This document shows positions 45,971-56,700 of a DNA stretch of 64,000 nucleotides, in pieces; the stretch's first letter is position 1, and every line of letters begins with the position of its first letter. A program made the position numbers and the translations under genes. Source of the DNA: CAWBRY01 sp963791295 (GTDB lineage: Bacteria; Bacteroidota; Bacteroidia; Chitinophagales; Chitinophagaceae). The notes beneath the pieces are model-generated. The model ran no database searches. It worked only from the letters and a program-made list of their open reading frames with translations, and was not told where the DNA came from. The stretch lies in NCBI GenBank assembly GCA_963791295.1, contig CAWBRY010000001.1:1860001-1924000 (forward strand), given 5' to 3'.

Positions 45971-46318
45971 ATGAAGCGGATATACGCAGGCATATTATTG
46001 ATACCTCTCATTGTCTTATCTATCGAGACGGTGAAAGTTGCTGAAGTTTGTCGTACCCAAGAACCGGCGAAATGCAGTCTGGCTGCTAAAATGAAAGGGG
46101 GCTGCCCCATCAATGCAAAGTCTCCCCATAAAAAAGACAAGACCAGTTCCAAATCGTGTATTGATTGTCCGCTCTGCTACACATTTACCTTTCAATCTGA
46201 ATTCGTTTTTGACTTGGTGAAACCTGTTAGTCGAACAGAGTATTCAGTTATGCTTGTTAATAATCTTTCCAACTATTATTCCCGCCACTGGAAACCGCCG
46301 AATCAGGCAACGCTGTAA
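45971..46318 (+). CDS. Exported Cys-rich small protein, 115 aa
   Basis: A hydrophobic N-terminus (IYAGILLIPLIVLSIETV) then a Lys- and Cys-rich mature part with six cysteines: VCRTQ, KCSLA, GGCPI, KSCID and CPLC. The order and the CPLC pair suggest a metal-binding or disulphide-stabilised periplasmic protein. No family recognised. It precedes a second tiny Cys-rich exported protein by 42 bases, and both end at a strong terminator, so they form a two-gene unit. Confidence 0.65.
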   Translation: MKRIYAGILLIPLIVLSIETVKVAEVCRTQEPAKCSLAAKMKGGCPINAKSPHKKDKTSSKSCIDCPLCYTFTFQSEFVFDLVKPVSRTEYSVMLVNNLSNYYSRHWKPPNQATL

Positions 46319-46360
46319 TTCATTCGTAAACTAATTTATTTAACCCTAAAATATTTCACA

Positions 46361-46522
46361 ATGAAATCATTGATGAAACTGGCATTGTTCGGCCTCATGG
46401 CTATCAGCACTACAGCCTATGCAGGCGACAAGGGAAAAAAGAAGAATCGAAAGAAGCAGCAGACAACCTGTTGTGCCCCTTGTCCAACAAGCTGCCATGG
46501 TCAGGCTTGCTGTAAGCGCTAA
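46361..46522 (+). CDS. Tiny exported Lys/Cys-rich protein, 53 aa
   Basis: Signal peptide MKSLMKLALFGLMAISTTAY ending near AG, then a GDKGKKKNRKKQQ stretch and a C-terminal cluster CCAPC, TSCHGQACCKR with six cysteines and one His in 16 residues. Such a short mature chain can only be a metal-binding or disulphide-knotted peptide. Second gene of the Cys-rich pair, followed 19 bases later by a strong terminator. Confidence 0.7.
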   Translation: MKSLMKLALFGLMAISTTAYAGDKGKKKNRKKQQTTCCAPCPTSCHGQACCKR

Positions 46523-46541
46523 TTTGATCATTGCATAACTG

Positions 46542-46576
46542 AAAACAAACCCCTTTTTATTAGGGGTTTGTTTTTT
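46542..46576 (+). terminator. Strong Rho-independent terminator
   Basis: A perfect 13-bp stem, AAAACAAACCCCT (46542-46554) with AGGGGTTTGTTTT (46562-46574), seven-base loop, T run to 46576. Ends the Cys-rich gene pair. Confidence 0.92.
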
Positions 46577-46648
46577 CATGACAATTCCGAGTTTATCTTT
46601 GATTAGGAAGTACTTTATAATGATATTGTAAATAGTAAATTGTACACC

Positions 46649-47665
46649 ATGGCTAAAATTGTGGCAACTGCTGCTCTTCTTTCCCTGTCAATCCTGTTTG
46701 TAAATGTAGCATTCGGGCAGGGATCGAATTCGAATGAGGATTACTCAGCTTTCCTACCTGAAGCAAGAGCATTTAATAAACAACTCATGCAAATGCGCCG
46801 CGATAGTTCCATCTTAACAAAGGAAGGTTTGGCGGCAATGAGAAAGGAGATGGATGCAAATGCTTTCAGGAAGCCGCAACTGGAACCAACTGTCACAACC
46901 ATCAAAGGGCCTGGCGGAGACCTTTCACTTCGGATTTTCAGACCTGATACGATCCGCGCAGTTGTGTTAGATATCCATGGAGGAGGATGGTCACTAGGAA
47001 GCGCTAAATCAGATGATTTTTTTAATGATCTGATGGCGAGGACCTGCAAGGTCGTGGTCATCAGTGTCGATTACCGGGTGGCACCGGAAAGTGCTTTTCC
47101 TGCCTGCATTGAAGATTGTAAGGCTGCTGCAAAATGGATGGTGAACAATGCGAAGAAAGAATTCGGCACAGATAAATTATTTCTCACAGGTGCTTCTGCC
47201 GGCGGGCATCTGGCAGCATTGACAACATTGTATATCCGGGATTCTCTGAATGCTATAGGCAAAGTAAAGGGCGTTAATCTTATATTCGGCTGCTTTGATC
47301 TTTCGCGGACTCCTTCTTGCAGACAGGCAACGGACTCTACCCTCGCTGTTAATAAAAAATATATCGATGAGACCTACCAACTTGTTTTTGGAGGATGGGA
47401 TATCAAAAAATTGCAGCAGCCTGAATTCTCACCTTTATATGCGGATCTGAAAAATCTTCCTCCGGCCTTATTCACGGTTGGTACATTAGACCCTTTAGTA
47501 GATGATACATATTTCCTGGAAGATCGTTGGCGCCTGGCAGGTAATAAAACATTTCTTGCTGTCTACCCGGAAAGCCCTCATGCATTCGTGTTCTTTCCAT
47601 CAAAAATGGCCATGGCTGCCAATCAAAGAATGTTTCAATGGATTAATGAGCTTTGTGCAAACTAG
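46649..47665 (+). CDS. Exported alpha/beta hydrolase (HSL/acetylesterase-like)
   Basis: 338 aa with a signal peptide (VNVAFGQ). Oxyanion-hole HGGGW (about residue 113), nucleophile elbow GASAGG (about 184), acid in GTLDPLVDD (about 283) and catalytic His in ESPHAF (about 312) make a complete catalytic triad of the hormone-sensitive-lipase family. Periplasmic esterase, possibly deacetylating plant polysaccharide. Start taken at the second ATG. The DUF1080 gene follows 31 bases later on the same strand. Confidence 0.9.
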   Translation: MAKIVATAALLSLSILFVNVAFGQGSNSNEDYSAFLPEARAFNKQLMQMRRDSSILTKEGLAAMRKEMDANAFRKPQLEPTVTTIKGPGGDLSLRIFRPDTIRAVVLDIHGGGWSLGSAKSDDFFNDLMARTCKVVVISVDYRVAPESAFPACIEDCKAAAKWMVNNAKKEFGTDKLFLTGASAGGHLAALTTLYIRDSLNAIGKVKGVNLIFGCFDLSRTPSCRQATDSTLAVNKKYIDETYQLVFGGWDIKKLQQPEFSPLYADLKNLPPALFTVGTLDPLVDDTYFLEDRWRLAGNKTFLAVYPESPHAFVFFPSKMAMAANQRMFQWINELCAN

Positions 47666-47696
47666 AGTATCTAACTTAGTTAAAAAAATATCACCC

Positions 47697-48428
47697 ATGT
47701 ACAAAAGAATAGGTTTTCTCCTTTTTAGTTCGATGCTGCTTACATCGGTCATCAATCTAATTAATGGCCAATTATCCAATACGCTTTCCCCCAAAGAAAA
47801 AGCAGAAGGCTGGCAGTTATTATTTGACGGGAAGGATCTTAAAGGCTGGCATTCCTATCTGCAAAATAAACCCGGTAAAGCATGGCAGGTCCAGAATGGT
47901 ACCATTGCATTGAATAAAAATAGCAAAAGTGTATATGAAGACTTTGCCGACTTGGTATCCGATGAGGAGTTTGAAAACTTTCATCTCAAACTGGAGTGGA
48001 AACTGGAACCTTGCGGAAACAGCGGGTTGATGTTTTATGTTCATGAATCTCCCGAGTACGGAGCCACCTATGAAACAGGCCCTGAAATGCAAATCGTAGA
48101 TCTCTATTGCAGCGGCGATAGTCGTGTGCTGATGAATCGTGCCGGTGATCTCTATGATTTGGCTGCGGCAGATACAGAATGGGTGACCACAGGTGGTAAA
48201 TGGAATCTCTATGAAGTGAAGGCGGAAAACGGGCACCTTCAATTATTCCAAAATGGACATAAGATCATAGAAATGGACATGTGGGATGATCATTGGCGCG
48301 AACAGATTGCACGCACCAAATTTGCTTCCATGCCTAATTTCGGAACCTTTAAGAAAGGTCATATTTCTTTCCAGGGCACAGAGAACGGCAAATTGTGGTT
48401 CCGGAATATTAAAATAAAAAAACTGTAA
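47697..48428 (+). CDS. Exported DUF1080 protein (3-keto-disaccharide hydrolase-like)
   Basis: 243 aa from the ATG at 47697, which starts the signal peptide (ends NLINGQ). The DUF1080 concanavalin-like domain fills the rest: EGWQLLFDGKDLKGW, FHLKLEWKLEPCGNSGLMF, EMQIVDLY and HISFQGTENGKLWFRNIKIK. The family binds or cleaves (keto-)glycosides at the cell surface or periplasm. It follows the esterase and precedes the sugar transporter, supporting carbohydrate use. Sequence upstream of 47697 belongs to the esterase gene in another frame. Confidence 0.88.
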   Translation: MYKRIGFLLFSSMLLTSVINLINGQLSNTLSPKEKAEGWQLLFDGKDLKGWHSYLQNKPGKAWQVQNGTIALNKNSKSVYEDFADLVSDEEFENFHLKLEWKLEPCGNSGLMFYVHESPEYGATYETGPEMQIVDLYCSGDSRVLMNRAGDLYDLAAADTEWVTTGGKWNLYEVKAENGHLQLFQNGHKIIEMDMWDDHWREQIARTKFASMPNFGTFKKGHISFQGTENGKLWFRNIKIKKL

Positions 48429-48491
48429 CTGGCTCACTTAAGGTTTTCCAATGTATAAAGTAGGGCCTGGTGTATAGCAAGAAAAAATTTC

Positions 48492-49739
48492 ATGAAGCGC
48501 GACTACTACATGGTAGGCCTCATCATGCTTACCTTCTTTGTTATTTCATTCCTCTCCAATGTCATCGGAGCGTTGATCCCGGATATCATCAAGGGATTTA
48601 ATCTTAGTCTCACTTTGGTGGCGTTGCTGCCATTCGCATTCTTTATTGCTTATGGAGTGATGTCTATTCCATCGGGGATGATGATAGAAAAATACAAAGA
48701 AAAGAAAGTCATGATTACCGCCTTCATCATGGCTTTTTTCGGTTCCCTGTTATTGGCCTTATTTCCAAATTATTTGACATCCGTAGGTTCTTTATTCCTT
48801 ATTGGTTCAGGAATGGCCATGCTCCAGGTGGTGATCAATCCATTATTAAGAACCTCGGGAGGGGAGGAGCATTATGCGTTCAATTCAGTAATGGCTCAGC
48901 TCATTTTTGGATTGGCCTCATTCCTTAGCCCGCTTGTTTATTCAGAGTTGGTAGTAAATCTAAAAGATCCGGGCAGCAAGAAGGGTATTTTTTCATCTCT
49001 TTCAGGATTGGTTCCGCCCGATCTGCCGTGGATCTCCCTGTATTGGCTCTTCGTAGTGATTTGCCTGGTGATGATCCTCATCATTCTTTTTTCCCGGTTT
49101 CCTAAAGTTGAATTGAGTACTGAGGAAAAAGCCGGTGCCTGGCAAACACACACGATGTTATTCAGGAAAAGGGTAGTCATAACTTATTTCATTGCGATCT
49201 TCTGTTATGTGGGCACAGAGCAGGGGGTTGCCAACTGGATCTCTCAATTTCTATCAAGCTATCATGGATATGATCCGCAAACAACTGGGGCCAAAACCGT
49301 CGCCTATTTTTGGGGATTGATGACGGCTGGGGGAGTTATTGGTTTGCTGCTGCTGAAAATAATGGATAGTAGAAAGGTTCTGGTCATATTTACACTACTG
49401 GCCATTTTTTCTTTTACCGTCGCTTTATTTAGTTCCGGAAAAATTTCCCTTGTTGCTTTTCCAATGGTAGGATTTTTTGCATCGGTGATGTATCCCATCA
49501 TATTCTCACTGGCGCTAAATTCCGTCAAGGAACATCATGGATCATTCTCAGGCATATTGGTGACTGCAATTGTTGGTGGCGCAGTAATGCCTCTTATTAT
49601 AGGATGGATAGGTGATCAACTCGGACTTCGCTTCGGCATGCTCCTGTTATATATAACAATGGGCTATATCCTTAGTGTCGGAATATGGGCAAGGCCGTTT
49701 GTAACAAACAAAACTATTCGACTTTTTAAGAAGGAGTAA
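48492..49739 (+). CDS. MFS sugar transporter, FucP/FHS-like
   Basis: 415 aa with 12 membrane helices. FucP-family marks include FLSNVIGALIPDIIKGFNLS, the A-loop region SIPSGMMIEKYKEKKVM and CYVGTEQGVANWISQF, where the acidic residue occupies the proton-coupling site. Inner-membrane proton symporter for a hexose or deoxyhexose is likely. Close behind the DUF1080 gene (63 bases), probably the same sugar-use unit. Exact sugar not readable. Confidence 0.9.
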   Translation: MKRDYYMVGLIMLTFFVISFLSNVIGALIPDIIKGFNLSLTLVALLPFAFFIAYGVMSIPSGMMIEKYKEKKVMITAFIMAFFGSLLLALFPNYLTSVGSLFLIGSGMAMLQVVINPLLRTSGGEEHYAFNSVMAQLIFGLASFLSPLVYSELVVNLKDPGSKKGIFSSLSGLVPPDLPWISLYWLFVVICLVMILIILFSRFPKVELSTEEKAGAWQTHTMLFRKRVVITYFIAIFCYVGTEQGVANWISQFLSSYHGYDPQTTGAKTVAYFWGLMTAGGVIGLLLLKIMDSRKVLVIFTLLAIFSFTVALFSSGKISLVAFPMVGFFASVMYPIIFSLALNSVKEHHGSFSGILVTAIVGGAVMPLIIGWIGDQLGLRFGMLLLYITMGYILSVGIWARPFVTNKTIRLFKKE

Positions 49740-49864
49740 GTAATTGAATTTCAAATTTCTACGGCAATTTATTTTACCTGGAACTTCAGAAAAAGAAGCA
49801 TGAGAAACGTATCAAATTATAAAATTAGGTATGGTCTTTGGGTATAGGTAAAGAAATTACTTGC

Positions 49865-50293
49865 ATGGATACTATTACATCAAATTCTACAAGCATCAGT
49901 GACCTTATTTGGACTCACAGAGAAATCATCAAACTGTATAGGGATGTGCTGCGAGGATCCGAAAATCTGGAAGGTGACTTAAGGGCGATCTTTGAAAGAA
50001 TTATAGAACTTAGCATTACCTGCAAAGAACAGCTTTCACATACTTTAATTTCAAAAGAGAGTAACGGATCATCCAGGTCATCTGAAGATTGGGGCGGATC
50101 TGCTATCTTTATGGCCGGTGATAAAAAAACGATTTTGGCTCATTGCGCCAACGATGAATTAGCATTGGTTAATGCATCATCCGCAACGCTCCTAACGGAC
50201 CTCGACGAGGATCTAAAAAACATAATCGGCGGCCAAATCCAGGAAATGAGAAAATTATATTCTCACATTAGGCTGTTGCACGACGCTCAATAA
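49865..50293 (+). CDS. DUF2383/PA2169-like four-helix protein
   Basis: 142 aa, all-helical ferritin-like pattern: ISDLIWTHREIIKLYRDVLR, IFERIIELSITCKEQLSHTL, a WGG turn, ILAHCANDELALVNASSATL and IQEMRKLYSHIRLLHD. This matches the PA2169 family of stress-associated four-helix bundles. The usual Glu/His ligands are only partly present. The ATG at 49865 is preferred to one nine codons earlier. No operon partner. Confidence 0.7.
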   Translation: MDTITSNSTSISDLIWTHREIIKLYRDVLRGSENLEGDLRAIFERIIELSITCKEQLSHTLISKESNGSSRSSEDWGGSAIFMAGDKKTILAHCANDELALVNASSATLLTDLDEDLKNIIGGQIQEMRKLYSHIRLLHDAQ

Positions 50294-50439
50294 ATAGAAC
50301 AATACGTAGATCTACGAACAATGGAGTTTTAAGCTTCCGTTGCCAGGATTTATTTGAGTAAATACATGGCCTCCCGCCCATTAGAGCCTGTTTATCCACA
50401 AAATCAAAAAAAGTCAGCATAACACTCCCTAAAAAACTG

Positions 50440-50712
50440 ATTATTTATTACTTTAGCCCCCTCTGCTATCCTGATTTAAGCCAACAGTAAAGCTTCCCCA
50501 CGGAAACTTTCTTTCAATCCATTAATATTCTACGAATTATGTTTATCTATTGAATCCTTTCAATTGGTAATCCGTGTTTCTGATCCCTATGACTTTCCTC
50601 ATTTAGTCGATGTCAAATCCATTTCTTCAATGAATGACTGGACGGTTTGTCGCCAGCGATGATTCGTCTTTGAGAACACCGTGATCTGTAACCCTGTAAT
50701 TCGTATCAGTCC
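50440..50712 (+). promoter_or_regulatory. Long leader of the giant adhesin gene, homologous to the leader at 63478
   Basis: The gap from 50294 to 50712 holds no gene. From the promoter-like TTTATTACTTTAGCC (50445-50459) to the start codon are about 260 bases whose blocks match, in order, those before the next T9SS gene at 63478-63847: CTATCC; CAATTGG; CCTATG; AATCCATTT; CTGTAACCCT. Both leaders hold a five-residue open frame at the same place (50589-50606 here). Confidence 0.6.
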
Positions 50713-53700
50713 ATGTACCGCCTCATTGAAAACGTGTCTGTTTTATACTATGGCTCGCGTCGTAGCAGATCGTCGTTTTTATCAACGGTCAGGATTATAT
50801 CCATCTTATTTGCTTTTCTACTTTCCTCATACTCTTCAAAGATCTTTTGCCAGGCGACGACTACCAACGTTTCATCAAACAACAATCCTGCATGTCTTAA
50901 CAGTAGCGTCAGTCTTACTGCCAACATAAGTCCAGTTGTCACTAGCGGCACCGTCACATTTTTCGACAATGGAAATCCATTGGGCGCTCCCGTTAATGTT
51001 GTTAGTGGAGCCGCTACGCTTGCCATTTCAAATCTCTCTGCGGGAACGCATCCGATCACTGCCGTATACTCTGGTGATGGAACTTTTACATCGAGCACGG
51101 GCTCATTAACTCAGTCGATCACTGCCATTCCAACGGCATCTATAGATTATGCAGATCCTTATTGTAAGTCACAAACAACTCTTCAGCCGGTCATCATTTC
51201 CGGAACAGGATCATATACCGGCGGTAGTTATAGTTTTACTCCTTCCGGTCTCGACGTTAACGCATTCAGCGGAACAATTAATCCAAATGCCAGCGTTCCC
51301 GGGACCTATACGGTCACTTATGTGATACCTGGTACGGGTGGGTGTTCCGCGATTCCTGTCAGCACAACAGTAACTATCAATGCAAGTCCGACTGCATCGA
51401 TCAGCTATGCAGGTCCATTCTGTCGATCGATTGCATCGCTGCAATCGGTTATATTAACAGGGACAGGTACTTATAGCGGTGGAACATTTAGTAGCTCGCC
51501 AACAGGCCTTTCCCTAGATCCTGCCAGCGGTTCCATCACTCCGCAATCGAGTGATCCAGGCACTTACACTATTACCTATTCCATACCAGCTTCTGGCGGA
51601 TGCGCCGCCTTATCCGTTACTACGACATTATCGATCACCGGGCCTAAGGCGTCGATTAATTATGCCGGACCGTTTTGCAAATCTGTTGCGACTGCACAAC
51701 CGGTAACCATCACTGGAACGGGTTCATACACGGGAGGCACATACAGCTCGGCACCCGCAGGATTAACAATCAATCCAACTACCGGAGCGATTACTCCTAA
51801 TAGCAGTAGCGCTGGCACCTATACTGTAACTTATACGATCCCGGCCTCCGGCTCATGCGGAGTTATTACAACCACCACGTCAGTTACCGTAACTAATCCA
51901 CCCTCAGCCTCCATTTCGTATTCCGGATCACCATTCTGTACAAGTATAGCCGGACAAAGGTCACCCACTCTGACTGGAACTCCAGGAGGTACCTATTCTT
52001 CTACACCGGGATTGACGATTGACGCTAATAGTGGTGCCATCACACCATCTACAAGTTCGGGCGGTACATATCTAATTACGTATACAATTCCCGCGAGCGG
52101 TGGTTGCGCTGCTTTTAACACTACGACATCAATAACGATAACTGCGCTGCCTACACCCACCATTAGTTATTCAGGCACTCCATTTTGTAAGACAGTATCA
52201 ACTGCTCAGCCGGTTACTTTAGCTGGGCCAGCGGGCGGGACTTATTCGTCTACGGCGGGACTCACTATTAACGCCGGTACCGGACAAATCACTCCAGGTA
52301 CGAGCAGTGCCGGCACGTATACTGTCACATATACTCTTGCTCCATCTGCGGGATGCGGAGTAGTAACTACAACGACATTGGTTACGATAACTGCCTTGCC
52401 TACCGCTTCTCTTTCATATACCGGTTCACCATTCTGTACGAGTATCGCCGGAACAATTCCGGTTAATCTCACAGGAACCTCCGGTGGCATTTATTCTTCA
52501 ACTCCAGGTTTGACTCTCAATGCAACAACGGGAGCCATTACTCCAGCTACCAGTACTGGAGGAAGTTATAGAATAACTTATACTATTGCGGCAGCGGGGT
52601 GCGCCGTTGTAAGAGCAACGAGTACGGTCATTATCAAAACTCTGCCCATAGCGAGTTTCACTTATCCCGGAACTCCCTATTGCAAGACTGGAACGAACCC
52701 CGTCCCCACATTTAGTATTGGAGGGAGTGCCGGAACATTTAGTTCCGCACCTGCAGGCCTGAATTTCGTAGGTGCAACGACGGGAGAAATAAATTTAGCA
52801 ACTACTGCAGGAGGTACATATATAATAACTAATACAATACCGGCCTCGGGTGGATGCGGTATCGTGACTGCATCCAGTACTATAACTATTACCAATCCTC
52901 CTGTTGCGACCTTTAATTATCCGGCGTCATCATATTGCTCCGGATCAGCAAATCCGCTTCCGGTCTTTAGTGGAGGCGGAGTGGCAGGAACATTTTCCTC
53001 CACTGCGGGTTTGGTCTTTGTCAATACATCAACTGGTCAGCTTAATCTCGCGGCAAGTACGCCCGGAACATATACAGTTACCAATTCGCTGCCCGCTGCT
53101 AACGGCTGTGGAATAATTACAGCAACAACTACGATTAGTATAAATCCATTGCCTTCAGTTTCCATCAGTGCGAACTATTGCACTGGGGGAGGGACGGTAC
53201 GACTGACAGCGAAACCTGTTCCAGCAGGAGCTTATACATATCTATGGAATCATGGCGAAACAACGCAGTCCATTGATATCGATATCGCCGGAAATTATAC
53301 AGTTACCGTCACGAATAGCAACGGCTGTAAGGCTACTTCAACTATCACCATTTCACAAGAACTCGCCGTCAATGGAGATTTCTCTTTGGGAAATGTTGGA
53401 TTTCATTCTGCTTATACAAATAATCCAAGTTCTCCCATGGGCCTTTGGACTGAGGGTTATTATGCCGTCGGCAATAATGCAAATGCATATCATCCTAATT
53501 TTTGGGGTTATGATCATACAATGGCAACTCCAGGTTTAGGAAATTATTTGATCGTCAACGGTAGTCCCCCTCCGGATGGGAAAATTGTTTGGGAGCAGGG
53601 TCCGGTTACGGTGAAGCCAAATACAACTTATTATTTTTCTGCCTGGGCAAAAAGTTTGAATGATGAAGGCCCTTTTGCAGAATTGCAATTCAATGTGAAT

Positions 53701-56700
53701 ACGGGAGGAGGTTACATCGCGATAGGCACAACCGCCGTACTGCCACCTGGCGTTGCCAATAGTTCAAATGCCGGCTGGGTCAGATTCTATGGAGTTTGGA
53801 ATTCAGGATCCTCCACTTCAGCAACACTTTCGATTCTTGACTTACAAACAGCGGCTGATGGAAACGATTTTGGTCTCGACGATATTTCAATCAGTACTTT
53901 GGCACCTGTTCCATTCACTACCGATCCTATCGCCGTGGGTGAAGGATCAGGAGGAGTGATCTGTGCAGAAGGTTCATTAACTCTTTTTGCAAATATTGGC
54001 GGGGGAACCAGTCCTATTAATTATTCATGGACTGGACCAAATGGATTTACTTCTAACACCGCCAATCCAACGGTCACATCAAACAGCTCGGCATTAAACA
54101 ATGGAAAATATAATGTTACTGTTACTGATTTTTATGGATGTCCGATTACCGGTGATGTGGATGTAACAGTAAAACCATTACCAGCTGTTGGCGATCAAAC
54201 TATAACTATCTGCAGTGGGGGGTCATTTTCCCTACTACCGTCGGGAGCAACCATTCCTTCTGGCACTACATATACATGGACATCGCCGACCGGTTCCGGA
54301 TTTACAGGAGGAGCATCCCAAAGTGTTGGTCAATTCTCCATCACGGGTTCACTCATTAATACAACTGCCGATCCGGTAACCGCTACGTATTTTGTAACAC
54401 CGGTTGCAGGAGGTTGTGACGGCCATCCATTCAAGTTGACCGTTCAAGTAAACCCCAAACCGAATGTGGCCAATCAAGTGCTTTCTGTTTGCAGCGGTTC
54501 ATCCTTCATGATACAGTCCACTGGCGTTCCGGCTGGTACAACTTATACTTGGACAACCCCTGTTGTTGTGCCAATCATGGCAATAACCGGTGGAACTGCT
54601 CAGGCTACTGGCCAGCCATTTTTCAGTCAAACATTATCGAACACAACAACCGGTGCGGCCACAGCAACTTACACTATAACGCCTCTTTCAGGATCCTGTG
54701 CGGGAAATGCATTTTCTGCAAGGGTGACTGTAAATCCTATTTCGCCTACGCCTACAATAACAATAATTCAACCCACCTGCGCCATCCCTTCCGGAACAAT
54801 TACAATCAAAACACCGCTGGGATCAGGTTATGAATATAGTTTAGATGGAGTTCCATTCCAATCGTCGGCGGTGTTTAACGGCCTCGTTCCAGGATCTCAT
54901 ACGGTCAATTCAAGACATTCGTCGAACATAAATTGTGTATCGACACCACTGACTTTTAGTATTAACTCATTGCCGGCTGCTCCAGAACCTCCGGTTCTCA
55001 CTGTAACTAAGCAGCCAACCTGCGCATTGCCCACCGGGACAATTGTCGTATCTGCTCCGATAGGAAGCAATTGGGACTATAGTATTGACGGATCAACTTT
55101 TCAGTCATCACCAACATTTAGTTTAGTTACTCCGGGCAATCATAGTATACGCGTCAGGAGCAAAACAGATATAACATGTATTTCTAATCCGGCCTCTATC
55201 AGCATCCAGGCGATACCTGTGGCACCTGCGAAGCCAGTTGTTACTGTTAGTGTTCAGCCCAATTGTTCTGTTTCAACCGGAACTGTCGTCATTTCATCTC
55301 CTTTGGGTCCCGACTTCGAATACAGTATCGATGGGGGCGTCTTCCAATTGTCGCCAACTTATACTGGAATCAACCCTGGAGTTCACAATATCATTGTTAG
55401 AAGCACATTGGACGTCTCCTGTGTTTCTGCAGCCAGCCAGGTTACGGTGAACCCAATGCCGGCAGTTCTCAGCATCAGTGAATCCCATCGTAATGCATTA
55501 TGTAACGGTGGAGCGAGTGGATCAATTACTCTCTTCGTTTCAGGAGGCGTTGCTCCATATTCATATATATGGAGTAATGGTGCGATAACAAAGGATATCA
55601 CTGGCCTCGTTGCGTCAACGTATACTGTTGTTGTAACTGATTTTACCGGATGTACAATCACTAAGACAATAGTGATCACCGAGCCTTCACCTATATCATT
55701 GACTGAAACACACATAGATGCAAAATGTAATGGTGGCGGCACGGGATCCATCAATCTCTCGGTTAGCGGTAGCACTGCACCATTCACATACACATGGAGC
55801 AATGGTAGCGTAAGCCAGGACATTTCAGGAATAATAGCAGGAAATTATCATGTCCGCGTAAGAGATGTAAATGGATGCGAGGCTGATATGGATGTCGCTA
55901 TCGCAGAACCCAACAGCATTGTCATTGAAGAAACTCATACGCCTATCTTTTGTAAAGGCGAGAAGTCTTCTGTTACCATCAATGCATCTGGAGGAACAGC
56001 GCCTTATACAGGTAGCGGAACTTTTGATCAATCAGCTGGCACAACAATATATACAGTCACTGACGCGCAGGGTTGTTCGAAAACATTTTCAGTCAGTGTA
56101 ACCGAACCCTCACCGTTACTGGTCACAGAAGTGCATAGTGCAATAGTCTGCAATGGAGGCACATCGAATGTAACAATCATCGCGACTGGAGGTACTCCTC
56201 CATACGAAGGGACTGGGAACTACAACCAATCATCTGGAAGGGTGATTTATACCGTAAGAGATGCCAATGGATGTTCGAAAGATATTTCGGTAACCCTGGT
56301 TGAACCGGTGGTACTGTCAGTAACGGAGACGCACACACCCATTTATTGTAGTGGCGGTAGCTCTTTTGTCACGATTAGTGCAAACGGCGGCACCGCACCA
56401 TACACTGGGACCGGAATCTTTAGCCAGGCAGCCGGAACGATGGCTTACACTGTGAGCGATGCGAATGGCTGCAGCGAAACCATTACCATAGAACTGTCAG
56501 AGCCTGCTCCGATTTCAGTTTCAGAAATACACACACCTATCCTTTGCAGCGGTGGTAATTCCATACTGACGATCGATGCAGATGGAGGCACCGCCCCTTA
56601 TACCGGGACAGGAGACCACACTGTTACCGCGGGTTCATCAAATTATTTGATTACTGATGCAAATGGTTGCACAGCGACAATTTTAATAACGATTAATGAA

